Virus record (IMG/VR): IMGVR_UViG_3300038423_000020
Span: 1-25,957 of that record
Length of the DNA: 25,957 nucleotides
DNA from: a virus
Strand: one strand, 5' to 3'
This document shows, piece after piece, positions 16,562 through 23,538 of this stretch (the stretch's first letter is position 1; each line of letters opens with the position of its first letter). Under the pieces are notes generated by a model. That model did no database searches. It was given only the letters and a program-made list of their open reading frames with translations, and was not told where the DNA came from. The position numbers and the translations under genes are program-made.

Positions 16562-18340
16562 TTAAATTCCGTCTACTATGTAAGTCCCCGTGGTCAAGCT
16601 GCAATGCACAAGTGCGAACACTGCACCGCCACCTGTCAACGCTACCCCGATAGCTGGCGCTACCGCATCACTCACTGCTGCTCTCCATGCTGTTCCTGTG
16701 GTGGCTGTGCAGGTTTTCAGATTGGTAGTAAGCACAGGAGTTTGCGCCGTGGCTGTCATTATCATTGATCCAGCTTTGCTCCCTTGCGCTCCCGTTCCTA
16801 CGTCTATGACGCCTGCGGAGTCCCGAGAGAAGGCGGTATCTTGTGGAGCGCCGGAAGGGGTCGTAGACGAAGACCAACCAATTGCCCATAGCGACCCTGT
16901 ATATACCCCAGCATTTCCCTGAGATATTGCAAGCCTTGCTACTTGCGTGCCTCCTCCGCTGTTTGTTGCAAGGTCTAGTTCTGTGTTGGTTGTTCCAAAA
17001 TACCCTCCGATTACGTTTCCACCAACATCTACCCCAAACTGTTTCACTCCCGCTATCTGCCAATTCGCAAAATCCGCCGTACTCCCCGCTGCTGCATTGA
17101 TCCCCAAGTGCGTACCAGCGGCTGCACCTTGGAAGTAGCCAGACGTTGCTCCATCCCACGGTCCTGACCCTATGGAGAGGGTGGCGTAGTTGGGGGTGGC
17201 GGTGGGGGCAACGCCGATGTGGAGCTTGGATACCGGTCCCGTCGTCCCGATGCCGACGTTGCCGTTTGTTGAATTTACCGTTAGTGCCGTTAAAGGTGTC
17301 CCTTGTGCCACATCCAAATTAAAATTATGATTTGTAGCATCCTGTCTAATTGCCCAATACCCGCCGTTTGACGCATATGCGACAGGCTGCACACCAGCAC
17401 TTCCGGCAAAAATTGTATTTGAATCAGGAGTCTTGTTTTGGATACTCCCATTTCCATCTATAGAAAGACGCGAATTACTAAATCCATTTGTGTAAAAATT
17501 TAAGGGTTGTGCTTGGTTTGTCCCAATATTCATTGACCCGTCATTGTTGGCTTCGAAAGAAAAGGCAATGTTTGTTTTACTATATGTATCGTTATAAATT
17601 GCCAAGGCGTTCGGATTTGCGTTGGCCTGATGAATTGAAATGACATTGCTGTTATTGGCAACACTACTCGGAGCATAAATTTCCAAAATCCCATCTGGAC
17701 TCGTCGTCCCGATGCCGACGTTGCCGTTTGGTAGCATCGACAACCCCAACACATCCCCTCCACTCGGAGGATGGTAGAACAGCCCATAGTACGAAGAGCC
17801 TGTGGTGGTACCCTGCACGGGGACAACACAGGAACGGAAGCCTACAGGGGTCGAAAGCCCCGTCCCTGTGGCCCAGCCTTGGCCGATCTGCTCGAAACAG
17901 GGCGACCACTGCTGCGCTCCGTTGGCTGCTGGCGTGGTGTTGGTGAGAGTTAGGCCATCGGTGGGTGTGGTGCCGAGGGTGGGATAGGAAAGAGTAGCAG
18001 GCACGGCCAGCGTCGGGCTTGGGTACGTCCCTGCGAGTGATCCTCCAGCCGCACCAGTGGGAGGCCCACCCGATCCCGGTCCAACCAGCGTCCAGTCTCC
18101 TGCTACTGAACACGCTCCCGTCGTATGGCAAAGATACTGCGAAGTCCCGGTAACGCAGACCTGGCCTGCCGTGCCTGCCGTGGGGGGATTGGTGGCGCAA
18201 GCAGCTGGTATAGAGGAGTTTGGAATACAGCTCTTTTGTCCATTCCCAATAGGTCCTAGGTGACCGTTAGGTCCGCACTGCGCGCACAGATTCAGTGCGC
18301 CAAACGAACAAAGAGCAAGAAAAAATAGTGCTTTACGCAT
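16562..18340 (-). CDS. Secreted fibre-like or tailspike-like protein
   Basis: A 592-residue protein with a Sec signal (MRKALFFLALCSFGALNLCA, cleavage before QCG likely). A Gly/Pro-rich segment (ATNPPTAGTAGQVCVTG, then PGSGGPPTGAAGGSLAGTYP) resembles the neck of phage fibres, and two copies of a beta-turn motif, NGNVGIGTTSP and NGNVGIGTTGP (residues ~205-215 and ~358-368), are typical of trimeric beta-structured spike stems. The C-terminal ~70 residues form a separate Thr/Ala/Val-rich beta domain (TGTAWRAAVSDAVAPAIGVA). The ATG at 18340 has GGGAAAG upstream. A phage virion fibre would normally lack an export signal, so the protein may be sent to the envelope. It could be a receptor-binding protein, a surface-exclusion factor or a lysogenic conversion protein. 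Confidence 0.7.
   Translation of the reverse strand: MRKALFFLALCSFGALNLCAQCGPNGHLGPIGNGQKSCIPNSSIPAACATNPPTAGTAGQVCVTGTSQYLCHTTGACSVAGDWTLVGPGSGGPPTGAAGGSLAGTYPSPTLAVPATLSYPTLGTTPTDGLTLTNTTPAANGAQQWSPCFEQIGQGWATGTGLSTPVGFRSCVVPVQGTTTGSSYYGLFYHPPSGGDVLGLSMLPNGNVGIGTTSPDGILEIYAPSSVANNSNVISIHQANANPNALAIYNDTYSKTNIAFSFEANNDGSMNIGTNQAQPLNFYTNGFSNSRLSIDGNGSIQNKTPDSNTIFAGSAGVQPVAYASNGGYWAIRQDATNHNFNLDVAQGTPLTALTVNSTNGNVGIGTTGPVSKLHIGVAPTATPNYATLSIGSGPWDGATSGYFQGAAAGTHLGINAAAGSTADFANWQIAGVKQFGVDVGGNVIGGYFGTTNTELDLATNSGGGTQVARLAISQGNAGVYTGSLWAIGWSSSTTPSGAPQDTAFSRDSAGVIDVGTGAQGSKAGSMIMTATAQTPVLTTNLKTCTATTGTAWRAAVSDAVAPAIGVALTGGGAVFALVHCSLTTGTYIVDGI
17240..17730. repeat. 29-bp exact direct repeat (17240-17268 and 17702-17730)
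   Basis: An identical 29-base segment containing CGTCGTCCCGATGCCGACG occurs twice, 462 bases apart, inside the fibre gene; it encodes the two N-G-N-V-G-I-G-T-T turns. Exact identity at DNA level, not just protein level, suggests recent duplication or gene conversion, and could recombine to delete or expand the intervening stem. Confidence 0.8.
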
Positions 18341-18578
18341 ATATTAAACTTTCCCGATTAGCCCATGTCTTATCGTAGTTAGTATTGCCACCAGCCCAAA
18401 GCTCTTGCACAAGATTGGTGCCGGAGAAAACATTCTTTTTGATAGCCCAAACAGTCTCTGTAATCAAAGCGCCCGGATGTGCCCAACCCTCGTAAATCAT
18501 GTTGTTGTTAACATCATAATCGTAGGCTTTTTGAATTGCCTGAAGAGGTGGTTCTGAACTAATCTTGACAACCGCCAT
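18333..18578 (-). CDS. Hypothetical 81-residue protein after portal
   Basis: Starts MAVVKISSEPPLQAIQKAYD at the ATG at 18578, with GGAGG six bases upstream and one base after the portal stop (TAGTATG). Upstream in-frame start codons exist inside the portal gene but lack a ribosome site. The product is mixed alpha/beta with many aromatic residues (YEGWAHPGALITETVWAIKK) and no recognised motif. Its gene overlaps the next start by 8 bases. Coupling to the portal gene suggests a portal- or head-associated small protein. Confidence 0.65.
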   Translation of the reverse strand: MAVVKISSEPPLQAIQKAYDYDVNNNMIYEGWAHPGALITETVWAIKKNVFSGTNLVQELWAGGNTNYDKTWANRESLIYA

Positions 18579-18579
18579 A

Positions 18580-20913
18580 CTATTCCTCCACTCCTGCTTG
18601 AGCTGTTGGCGGTGGAACACCAGGTGGCGTTGGGCCAGCAGCCATTGTTTTCATTGCTAAAGCCTGCTGATGCATCCTAAGATGCGCTGTTAAATCAGCG
18701 TAAATTGCCGGCTGTTCTCTTAAAAGATCAAGGCCGGGAAGATCAACCATGAATGATATAAGCGTTGTAATGTGAACTGCATGATCGTCTACGTTAGAGT
18801 CTATAGGAACTGTAGAGACCATGTTCTCCTGGCCATCAGGAGCAATCTCTCCTGTAGGAATTGGTCCCTGCTGATTTTCTTGGCCTGGCGCTGCATTTGC
18901 GCCACTGCCATTCTTAATCATCTCACCAATCTCAATAACCTGTTTTATACGCTGCTCTTCACCTGGGAGTTTAAGCTCAGTTAAACCCATCGTATCCTGA
19001 AGAATCTTAGCATTATCAGGCTTGTACAAAGCATCATTGATAAATGGGTTATTAAGCTCCATTAACTTCATGTACAAGTCTTTCTTCTGAGCTATGCTAA
19101 TTGGAAAACCCTCAGCAGCTTCCGGTTCACAACCACCAATCTTACCAGTCAACTGAGAACGCTTAATCCACACGTTCATATAGTTGCCGTCTTTGAACTG
19201 TGTGTACTTTTCATCCTCAACAACAGTTTCAACAAACATATCTACACAGCCCTTTATAGTTCTAACCCACCAATCAACTATAAAGGCCCATGTGATAGTC
19301 TGGCGTCTTAGAGCCATCTGGCCACTCATTGCATACTCAGCAAAAGTGCGTGACTTTCCTTGAGACGGACCACCATAGTTTGATGGATAAGAACCAACAG
19401 AGAACTGTGCATCTTCATCAAGCTGCTTTAAAAAGACAGCAACTTCACGTGCCAAAGTTGCACGAGTAGAGGTATAGAATGAATTACCAATAGGCTCTCC
19501 AGGTCGGCTAGATTTAGTCTGGTAAATATAACCAGGAACAGCCTCAAAACGTCCATAAGTGTCAAAGTTTACAACTTCAGGATCAGCAAACTCACTAGGA
19601 ATACCATGACTAATAGTTTCCATGATGAGATTAACAAGCTGATTCCTCATCTCTTGAATCTGTATAAGAGAGCGCAGGATTGCATCGGAATGAATGTATG
19701 TACTAAGACCAGCCTGCCCAATTTCCCAGCGGTCATCAAGCTTCTCCTTTTCGACGGCAGCAAAGATTTTTTTCTTTCCTATTAAGGTAACTTTACAGCC
19801 ATCAGGAAACTTCTTTTGAAGCTGCTCACGCTTGGTTTTGTTAGTCTCTCTATTAAAAATGGCCGGTCGAAGCCACCACCGGCCAACAGAAACCATGTGC
19901 TTAACATCAACCTCTTGCTCGGCGGGGTATGTCCAATCCGCCCTAGCAAACCGATCCATGTTTTCCAAATACTCAGCCTGAATGTCATCGTACAAATCAG
20001 GGTACAAATCACAAACAGTATCTTTACCCTGATCCATAAACAAGCCAAGGTAATTGCACTCTTTTTGGTTTCTTGCGTAATAGGAAACTTTAAAGTGCAA
20101 GGCACCAAAAATATCAAGTCGAACTCGAGTCTTTGGTCTGTCTTCAATACCAGTTTGAACTGGTGCTGTAGATTTTACCTTCTCTTTCTTAGGCTTTCCT
20201 GGTTCATTGCACTGGGGGCAAGGCTGGTCAGACTCTCCCATAACCACAGGGCTTGCTGAAGCTCCAGCATTTCCTTGGTCAGATCCATCTGTCCAATCCA
20301 CATCAGATTCATAACCACACTCCTTGCAGACAAACTTCTCAGCCTCAACCTCTTGAGCATCATAGCTTGGAACCTTATAAGAGCCATAAGAAAAGTCAGA
20401 ATCCTTATAGCGATAGGAAGCTACAACGCCATGATTGCTTAAGTAGAAAAGCGCCCTGAGAAATAAAAGCTTTACTTTGTTATGCCTGGATATAAGTTCA
20501 GCAATCTTACTGTATGTCCGAGCGGTGATAACATCTTGCGTCTCGTCAGCATCATCCGGCAGAAAACGAACAGCCGGGATCTGAGCTGCAAGAGCCGAAA
20601 TCAAGCTTTCTCCATGAGCTTTGTAGATGTCAACTACCTTATCAGAGAAGCTGCCCATCTGATCTTCGTCATCTTCAGAGAGTTCTACGTTAAAACCCTC
20701 TCTCATGGGAGATCCCCAAGCCTCAGTGGAAGAATCCCAGAAAAGATATTGCACGCCTCTCCAGAACTCTTCCGCCTTCCTCCACTGACGCACCATGCAC
20801 TTGTGTATCTGTTCGTCCTCTTTCTCACAAGATTTTACAATCTCCTTCAGAGAGTTCTGTAGGTCGTCAGATATCTTAACAGGTTCAGGCGCGTCAGTGG
20901 AGGGCTTAGGCAA
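18580..20913 (-). CDS. Portal protein with zinc-ribbon insertion
   Basis: A 777-residue protein forming the dodecameric ring at the capsid vertex through which DNA enters and leaves, and to which the terminase and tail adaptors bind. The N-terminal ~110 residues are charged and helical (KAEEFWRGVQYLFWDSSTEA), as in large portal proteins of phages with separate scaffold genes. Residues ~196-235 hold a zinc ribbon, C-K-E-C ... C-P-Q-C, with a Gly/Ser-rich loop between. The core (e.g. GIPSEFADPEVVNFDTYGRF, then SYPSNYGGPSQGKSRTFAEY) matches the stem/wing region of this group. The C-terminus is Pro/Gly-rich, low complexity. The start is TTG at 20913 with AAGGAG ten bases upstream; the nearby ATG is out of frame and stops at once. 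Confidence 0.85.
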   Translation of the reverse strand: MPKPSTDAPEPVKISDDLQNSLKEIVKSCEKEDEQIHKCMVRQWRKAEEFWRGVQYLFWDSSTEAWGSPMREGFNVELSEDDEDQMGSFSDKVVDIYKAHGESLISALAAQIPAVRFLPDDADETQDVITARTYSKIAELISRHNKVKLLFLRALFYLSNHGVVASYRYKDSDFSYGSYKVPSYDAQEVEAEKFVCKECGYESDVDWTDGSDQGNAGASASPVVMGESDQPCPQCNEPGKPKKEKVKSTAPVQTGIEDRPKTRVRLDIFGALHFKVSYYARNQKECNYLGLFMDQGKDTVCDLYPDLYDDIQAEYLENMDRFARADWTYPAEQEVDVKHMVSVGRWWLRPAIFNRETNKTKREQLQKKFPDGCKVTLIGKKKIFAAVEKEKLDDRWEIGQAGLSTYIHSDAILRSLIQIQEMRNQLVNLIMETISHGIPSEFADPEVVNFDTYGRFEAVPGYIYQTKSSRPGEPIGNSFYTSTRATLAREVAVFLKQLDEDAQFSVGSYPSNYGGPSQGKSRTFAEYAMSGQMALRRQTITWAFIVDWWVRTIKGCVDMFVETVVEDEKYTQFKDGNYMNVWIKRSQLTGKIGGCEPEAAEGFPISIAQKKDLYMKLMELNNPFINDALYKPDNAKILQDTMGLTELKLPGEEQRIKQVIEIGEMIKNGSGANAAPGQENQQGPIPTGEIAPDGQENMVSTVPIDSNVDDHAVHITTLISFMVDLPGLDLLREQPAIYADLTAHLRMHQQALAMKTMAAGPTPPGVPPPTAQAGVEE

Positions 20914-20967
20914 AGTGGATCATCTCCTTTCTCTTTGACCTAATGCGTCAAAGTGAGTGCAGCACAC

Positions 20968-21036
20968 TCAATTACCAGTCAGCTTAACTGTGTCACCTAC
21001 ATTGATTGCTACGCCATTAGCATCAAGAAGGGCCAT
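20968..21036 (-). CDS. 22-codon mini-ORF, truncated copy of the preceding gene's core
   Basis: The ATG overlaps the stop of the previous gene (TAATG), and GGAGG/AGG sequences lie just upstream, so it should be translated by coupling. The peptide is MALLDANGVAINVGDTVKLT followed by GN and a TGA stop. Compared with residues ~28-48 of the preceding protein (LTDIFGTTIAVGSMVKLVGK) the pattern D-x-x-G-x-x-I-x-V-G-x-x-V-K-L-x-G is shared, so it looks like the first half of a duplicated domain. The stop is followed by a small hairpin, TGAGTG-TGCTG-CACTCA (20954-20970). It may be a remnant or a genuinely tiny gene. Confidence 0.4.
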   Translation of the reverse strand: MALLDANGVAINVGDTVKLTGN

Positions 21037-21353
21037 TATAGTGAGCCTCCCTCCACTATCAGCTGCAGTGGATGGAACCTGTAGGTCTTAACAGGAACAG
21101 TCTGTGGAAATTGACCTGCTTCGGGCTCAACTAAATTGGACTGAGGATACGAAGGAGCAACTTCGATGTCGTGAAAGTGATGGCTAAGATTGTCAACGGA
21201 AATTACCTTGCCAACTAGCTTCACCATGCTGCCAACAGCAATAGTTGTGCCAAAGATATCCGTTAGACTGTTGCCAACAAGGGCCGGGTTAACATACCCT
21301 GAGGGAAGCCACCAGCCTGATAGCCACATGCTTGCATAGATTGGCAAGAGCAT
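21036..21353 (-). CDS. Hypothetical protein with small beta-domain
   Basis: A 105-residue protein starting MLLPIYASMWLSGWW at an ATG with AAGGAG eight bases upstream. The central part (DIFGTTIAVGSMVKLVGKVI) has the look of a short beta-barrel in which an I-x-V-G-x-x-V-K-L-x-G core repeats in the following mini-ORF. A histidine-rich stretch (LSHHFHDIEV) follows. The stop TAA overlaps the start of the mini-ORF as TAATG. Function unknown; probably a small structural component given its neighbours. Confidence 0.6.
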   Translation of the reverse strand: MLLPIYASMWLSGWWLPSGYVNPALVGNSLTDIFGTTIAVGSMVKLVGKVISVDNLSHHFHDIEVAPSYPQSNLVEPEAGQFPQTVPVKTYRFHPLQLIVEGGSL

Positions 21354-21365
21354 TAAATTGTCTCC

Positions 21366-21827
21366 TTAGTTGGCTACGTAGCCAGTCAGCGAAACAGACT
21401 CAAAGGAAGCCGCAACACCAGCCGCAGAAAACTCAAGGGTCATAGCAGTTGCAGCAGACCCATAAATATGCAGGTTGGTTAGATCAATGTTAATCATTGT
21501 TGTGGTTCCACAAGAGAAAGTCTTTGACCACAGGATAGTTCCTGCTCCCGTTGCACCATCACGCAAGTTCAGCTGCACCGCTGCGGCTTGCGCGGTACCT
21601 ACAGTACAAAGAGATGCTGAAATCCCTGTGCACACATTACGTACACCAGCCCCGCCAGCTGCCTGCGAGATAGTTGCTTGTGTTGCAGCTGCCGGAGTGT
21701 GTACAAGTTGAAAGTTATTGGCTGGCAGGCCCGAGCCGACACCAACCATCGTTTTTTCTCGTCCGATAGCAGTAGTGAAAGTATCCACTGTCTGCCCGGA
21801 ACCGTTTAGAGGTAATTCTACCGCCAT
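21366..21827 (-). CDS. Beta-rich probable virion protein
   Basis: A 153-residue protein rich in Thr, Ala and Gly, beginning MAVELPLNGSGQTVDTF. The middle (ATISQAAGGAGVRNVCTGIS) and following strands (VQLNLRDGATGAGTILWSKTF) resemble small beta-sandwich proteins encoded in head regions of many tailed phages, possibly decoration or head-fibre subunits. This resemblance is from memory of sequence style, not a search. The start has GGAG upstream (AATAGGAGAAAGACA then ATG). It lies well before the portal gene rather than next to the capsid gene. Confidence 0.6.
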   Translation of the reverse strand: MAVELPLNGSGQTVDTFTTAIGREKTMVGVGSGLPANNFQLVHTPAAATQATISQAAGGAGVRNVCTGISASLCTVGTAQAAAVQLNLRDGATGAGTILWSKTFSCGTTTMINIDLTNLHIYGSAATAMTLEFSAAGVAASFESVSLTGYVAN

Positions 21828-21859
21828 TGTCTTTCTCCTATTTCTGGGGCTGCCAGAAC

Positions 21860-22042
21860 TTATTTTGTTGCTTCGTCCTTACTGGGTGGGTTGGTGACAC
21901 CTGTCACATTGAAATCCTTACTCAAAGTGCCTAAAGCAGCAACGGCAGCAGAAAGCAGGATTGTTTTGACAGAGACACCATTCTGGCTAAGGTTGAGAAA
22001 ACCAACAACAAAGCCAGCCAACGTAGTTTTCCATGATCTCAT
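21860..22042 (-). CDS. Small membrane protein, possible holin-like
   Basis: Sixty residues starting MRSWKTTLAGFVVGFLNL, with two weakly hydrophobic segments (TLAGFVVGFLNL and VKTILLSAAVAALGTL) separated by a polar turn, and a charged tail ending KDEATK. Positive N-terminus, short length and coupling in a run of small genes resemble phage holin-like peptides that permeabilise the inner membrane. From memory, the pattern MKSWKTTL.GF..A...G.S.K recurs in phages, with the function usually unassigned. No endolysin gene is adjacent, which weakens the lysis assignment. Confidence 0.45.
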   Translation of the reverse strand: MRSWKTTLAGFVVGFLNLSQNGVSVKTILLSAAVAALGTLSKDFNVTGVTNPPSKDEATK

Positions 22043-22221
22043 TTTGGTACGTCCTCCAAGGTTATCACCAACCTCTTCTTGCCCTGCAAGACAGCTTCAA
22101 TGCAGGGCAAGAAAGCCACAAAAGGGGCTAAGAGGTCAGTTAGGTCTTTCGCTGCTAGAGGCACAGTGACAGTTGTAAGTTCGTCTATTGCCTGCTTGCC
22201 AGCTGAGTCCCCTATTGCCAT
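22039..22221 (-). CDS. Hypothetical 60-residue protein
   Basis: A short gene between the helical protein upstream and the possible holin-like peptide downstream; its stop overlaps the next start as ATGA. The product starts MAIGDSAGKQAIDEL and has a mostly hydrophobic middle (LLAPFVAFLPCIEAVL) followed by a basic KK(R) and a short beta-like end (RLVITLEDVPK). No recognised motif. The tight coupling on both sides and lack of stops support that it is translated. Confidence 0.5.
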   Translation of the reverse strand: MAIGDSAGKQAIDELTTVTVPLAAKDLTDLLAPFVAFLPCIEAVLQGKKRLVITLEDVPK

Positions 22222-22222
22222 T

Positions 22223-22579
22223 TCAACTCTGCGTCTTGTTAGCTGTTACTGCCAGATTAACTGCAGTTGTTAGCACATTAGCTGCCACAGTTTGGTGATT
22301 CTTCTGCAGCACTGTGACTGCTAGTGCCTCAAGGGCCTGGCCAATGCTCTGAGAACCAGAAAGAACTAACTGTGCAGTAGGCACAGCGTACTTCTCGTAG
22401 GCTGCAATTACCTTAGCAGCTGCCCCGGGTGCAGTCGTGTTGGGCACGAATCCAGCAATTGCCTGGACAAGAGGAAGAGCCTCCACAACGAGAGTCTCAA
22501 TTTCCTTCACAACAGCTTTTGCTTTTGCGGACTCAAACAGGCTCTTCAAGTCCTGAAACAAATTAGAAAACCAACTCAT
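22223..22579 (-). CDS. Hypothetical helical phage protein
   Basis: A 118-residue, alanine- and valine-rich protein beginning MSWFSNLFQDLKSLFESAKA. The first ~20 residues form an amphipathic helix; several moderately hydrophobic helices follow (VVEALPLVQAIAGFV, ALEALAVTVL, VLTTAVNLAVTA) but none is long or greasy enough to call a sure transmembrane segment. The ATG has AAAGGA six bases upstream. The stop is one base before the next ATG, so translation is probably coupled. Similar short proteins sit beside holin-like peptides in other phages, so a role at the membrane in lysis is possible but not shown. Confidence 0.6.
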   Translation of the reverse strand: MSWFSNLFQDLKSLFESAKAKAVVKEIETLVVEALPLVQAIAGFVPNTTAPGAAAKVIAAYEKYAVPTAQLVLSGSQSIGQALEALAVTVLQKNHQTVAANVLTTAVNLAVTANKTQS

Positions 22580-22593
22580 AAGCCGTCCTTTCG

Positions 22594-22819
22594 TCAGTTT
22601 GGGACTGGGACCTTAGCAGCTAAGGCTGCAGCACTAAGGCCATCCAGGGAAGTGTTAAATGCAGCCGCATCCGTTGCCAACTGGGCCTGTGCAGGAGCCA
22701 GTGGGGTAGTTGCAGTCGCAATAGAGGTTTGGATGGTGGCAACATTTGTCACATCCAAGTTGTAGGTTGCTTCAGCAGCTGCAGCTGCCTGCAAAGCAGT
22801 GTCAAGTGGGGGTGTTCAT
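22594..22819 (-). CDS. Alanine-rich small protein with apparent frameshift near its start
   Basis: The frame carrying most of the protein (QAAAAAEATYNLDVTNV..., ending AALAAKVPVPN) has only a TTG at 22794 as an in-frame start, with no evident ribosome site. A proper ATG exists at 22819, with AAGGAG about 12 bases upstream, but its frame stops after five codons (M-N-T-P-T). The two frames meet at a run of five C on the coding strand (22808-22812). Dropping one C gives a continuous 74-residue product beginning MNTPLDTALQAAAAAEA. I therefore regard the gene as real, with either a sequencing or assembly indel, a natural frameshift, or +1 slippage on CCC. Function unknown; the alanine-rich, helical character is common among small lysis or head accessory proteins. 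Confidence 0.55.
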
Positions 22820-22828
22820 GATGCTATC

Positions 22829-23005
22829 TTACTCCTTTTTCTTTCTCTTACTTACAAGAGCCTTTGCAAACTTGTGTCTCTTCTTGGCTGGCGTAGCATC
22901 TATAAACTCTCTTGCTACAGCCTTGCTAGGCCCAGCCCCTCCAGTTATAGAGCTGTGAGCAATTCCCTGCATGAGACCATATTGTGCCCTGCTTTTTACA
23001 GGCAT
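22829..23005 (-). CDS. Small basic phage protein (58 residues)
   Basis: A 58-codon gene with an ideal ribosome site, GGAGG followed by AACT and ATG. Its start overlaps the stop of the homing endonuclease by 10 bases. The product begins MPVKSRAQYGLMQGIAHSS and has a conserved-looking segment GGAGPSKAVAREFIDATP, ending in a strongly basic tail (KALVSKRKKKE). From memory, short proteins of the pattern MPVKS..QYR.MQ...G...GPS..VA.EFI..TP occur widely in tailed phages, usually annotated as hypothetical. The basic tail suggests nucleic acid contact, which is inference only. It was probably directly adjacent to the gene at 23519-23851 before the endonuclease arrived. Confidence 0.75.
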   Translation of the reverse strand: MPVKSRAQYGLMQGIAHSSITGGAGPSKAVAREFIDATPAKKRHKFAKALVSKRKKKE

Positions 23006-23538
23006 AGTTCCTCCGCAATTAGATTCTCTGTAATGTAAGAGCGTTGCTCGTCACACAACAATTGCATCAAAGTGGGACTAAATCTTGTCCCTTTTAAAGA
23101 GCAAATCTTACATCTTATCCTAGTGTGACCTTGATAAATAAAGCTTTTTATGTTACTGCCTATAATATGATGGCCACGTCTACATACATCTCCCTCTCCA
23201 TGCCAACCCTTTCCAGGAATGTGAGACTTCCACAAATTTACTATAAATTTAATTCTTTCCTTCCTACGCTCCCCCATCAATGTGTAAATAGTAAGCATCC
23301 ACTCAATAGCCAACCTTCCCCATATACGTGTAATATAGAAAGGTTGCTTATTGTTCATGACCTCACTAACCATATACTTACCATTAGACATAAGCAAGGC
23401 AGCTCTTTCAACTATATCTTTATCTTTCATTCCCAGCTTTATTCCTGGGGCTGACCCATTAGCAATAACACTAAAAGATCCTTCACCATCTAACAAACCT
23501 GCCAACCACGCAATGTCTCTAGCTGACTTGGCTGGCAT
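22996..23538 (-). CDS. Free-standing LAGLIDADG homing endonuclease with C-terminal zinc-binding motif
   Basis: A 180-residue protein with a single LAGLIDADG-type motif at residues 11-22 (WLAGLLDGEGSF), carrying the acidic residue that ligates metal at the active site. A helix-rich segment follows (WGRLAIEWMLTIYTLMG, then ERRKERI), typical of the second half of such a domain. One motif implies action as a homodimer. The C-terminal part has C-R-R-G-H...R-C-K-I-C, a likely zinc knuckle for DNA contact. Such enzymes cut an allele lacking the gene so that repair copies it in; free-standing versions are common beside phage terminase genes. The gene overlaps its neighbours by 20 bases upstream and 10 downstream, so it is translationally embedded in the operon. 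No intron ends are apparent in terL. Confidence 0.85.
   Translation of the reverse strand: MPAKSARDIAWLAGLLDGEGSFSVIANGSAPGIKLGMKDKDIVERAALLMSNGKYMVSEVMNNKQPFYITRIWGRLAIEWMLTIYTLMGERRKERIKFIVNLWKSHIPGKGWHGEGDVCRRGHHIIGSNIKSFIYQGHTRIRCKICSLKGTRFSPTLMQLLCDEQRSYITENLIAEELCL

Larger units (their letters stand above)
15459..18340. other. GC-rich cassette of secreted/anchored proteins, probable insertion
   Basis: Four consecutive minus-strand genes (592, 145, 129 and 87 residues) all start with a Sec signal or membrane anchor. By eye the base composition is clearly GC-richer than on either side, with stretches around 17161-17220 and 17821-17880 above 60% G+C, whereas flanking portal and ATP-grasp genes are near 40-45%. 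The block lies between a portal partner gene and the ATP-grasp gene, splitting a head module that is otherwise uniform. Its downstream end is a fibre gene cut short, which looks like a recombination junction. Confidence 0.6.

Noticed and set aside
16668-17159. 163-codon alternative frame inside the fibre gene
   Set aside because: Same reason: Arg/Trp/Ser-rich shadow of the fibre gene with no ribosome site.
17664-18200. 178-codon minus-strand frame within the fibre gene
   Set aside because: GC-rich coding DNA leaves long open alternative frames. Composition (many Arg, His, Trp) is unlike a phage protein and the fibre frame with its signal peptide is far better supported.
20954-20970. Small hairpin TGAGTG-TGCTG-CACTCA as a terminator
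   Set aside because: Six base pairs without a U-tract before the portal ribosome site; too weak to call.
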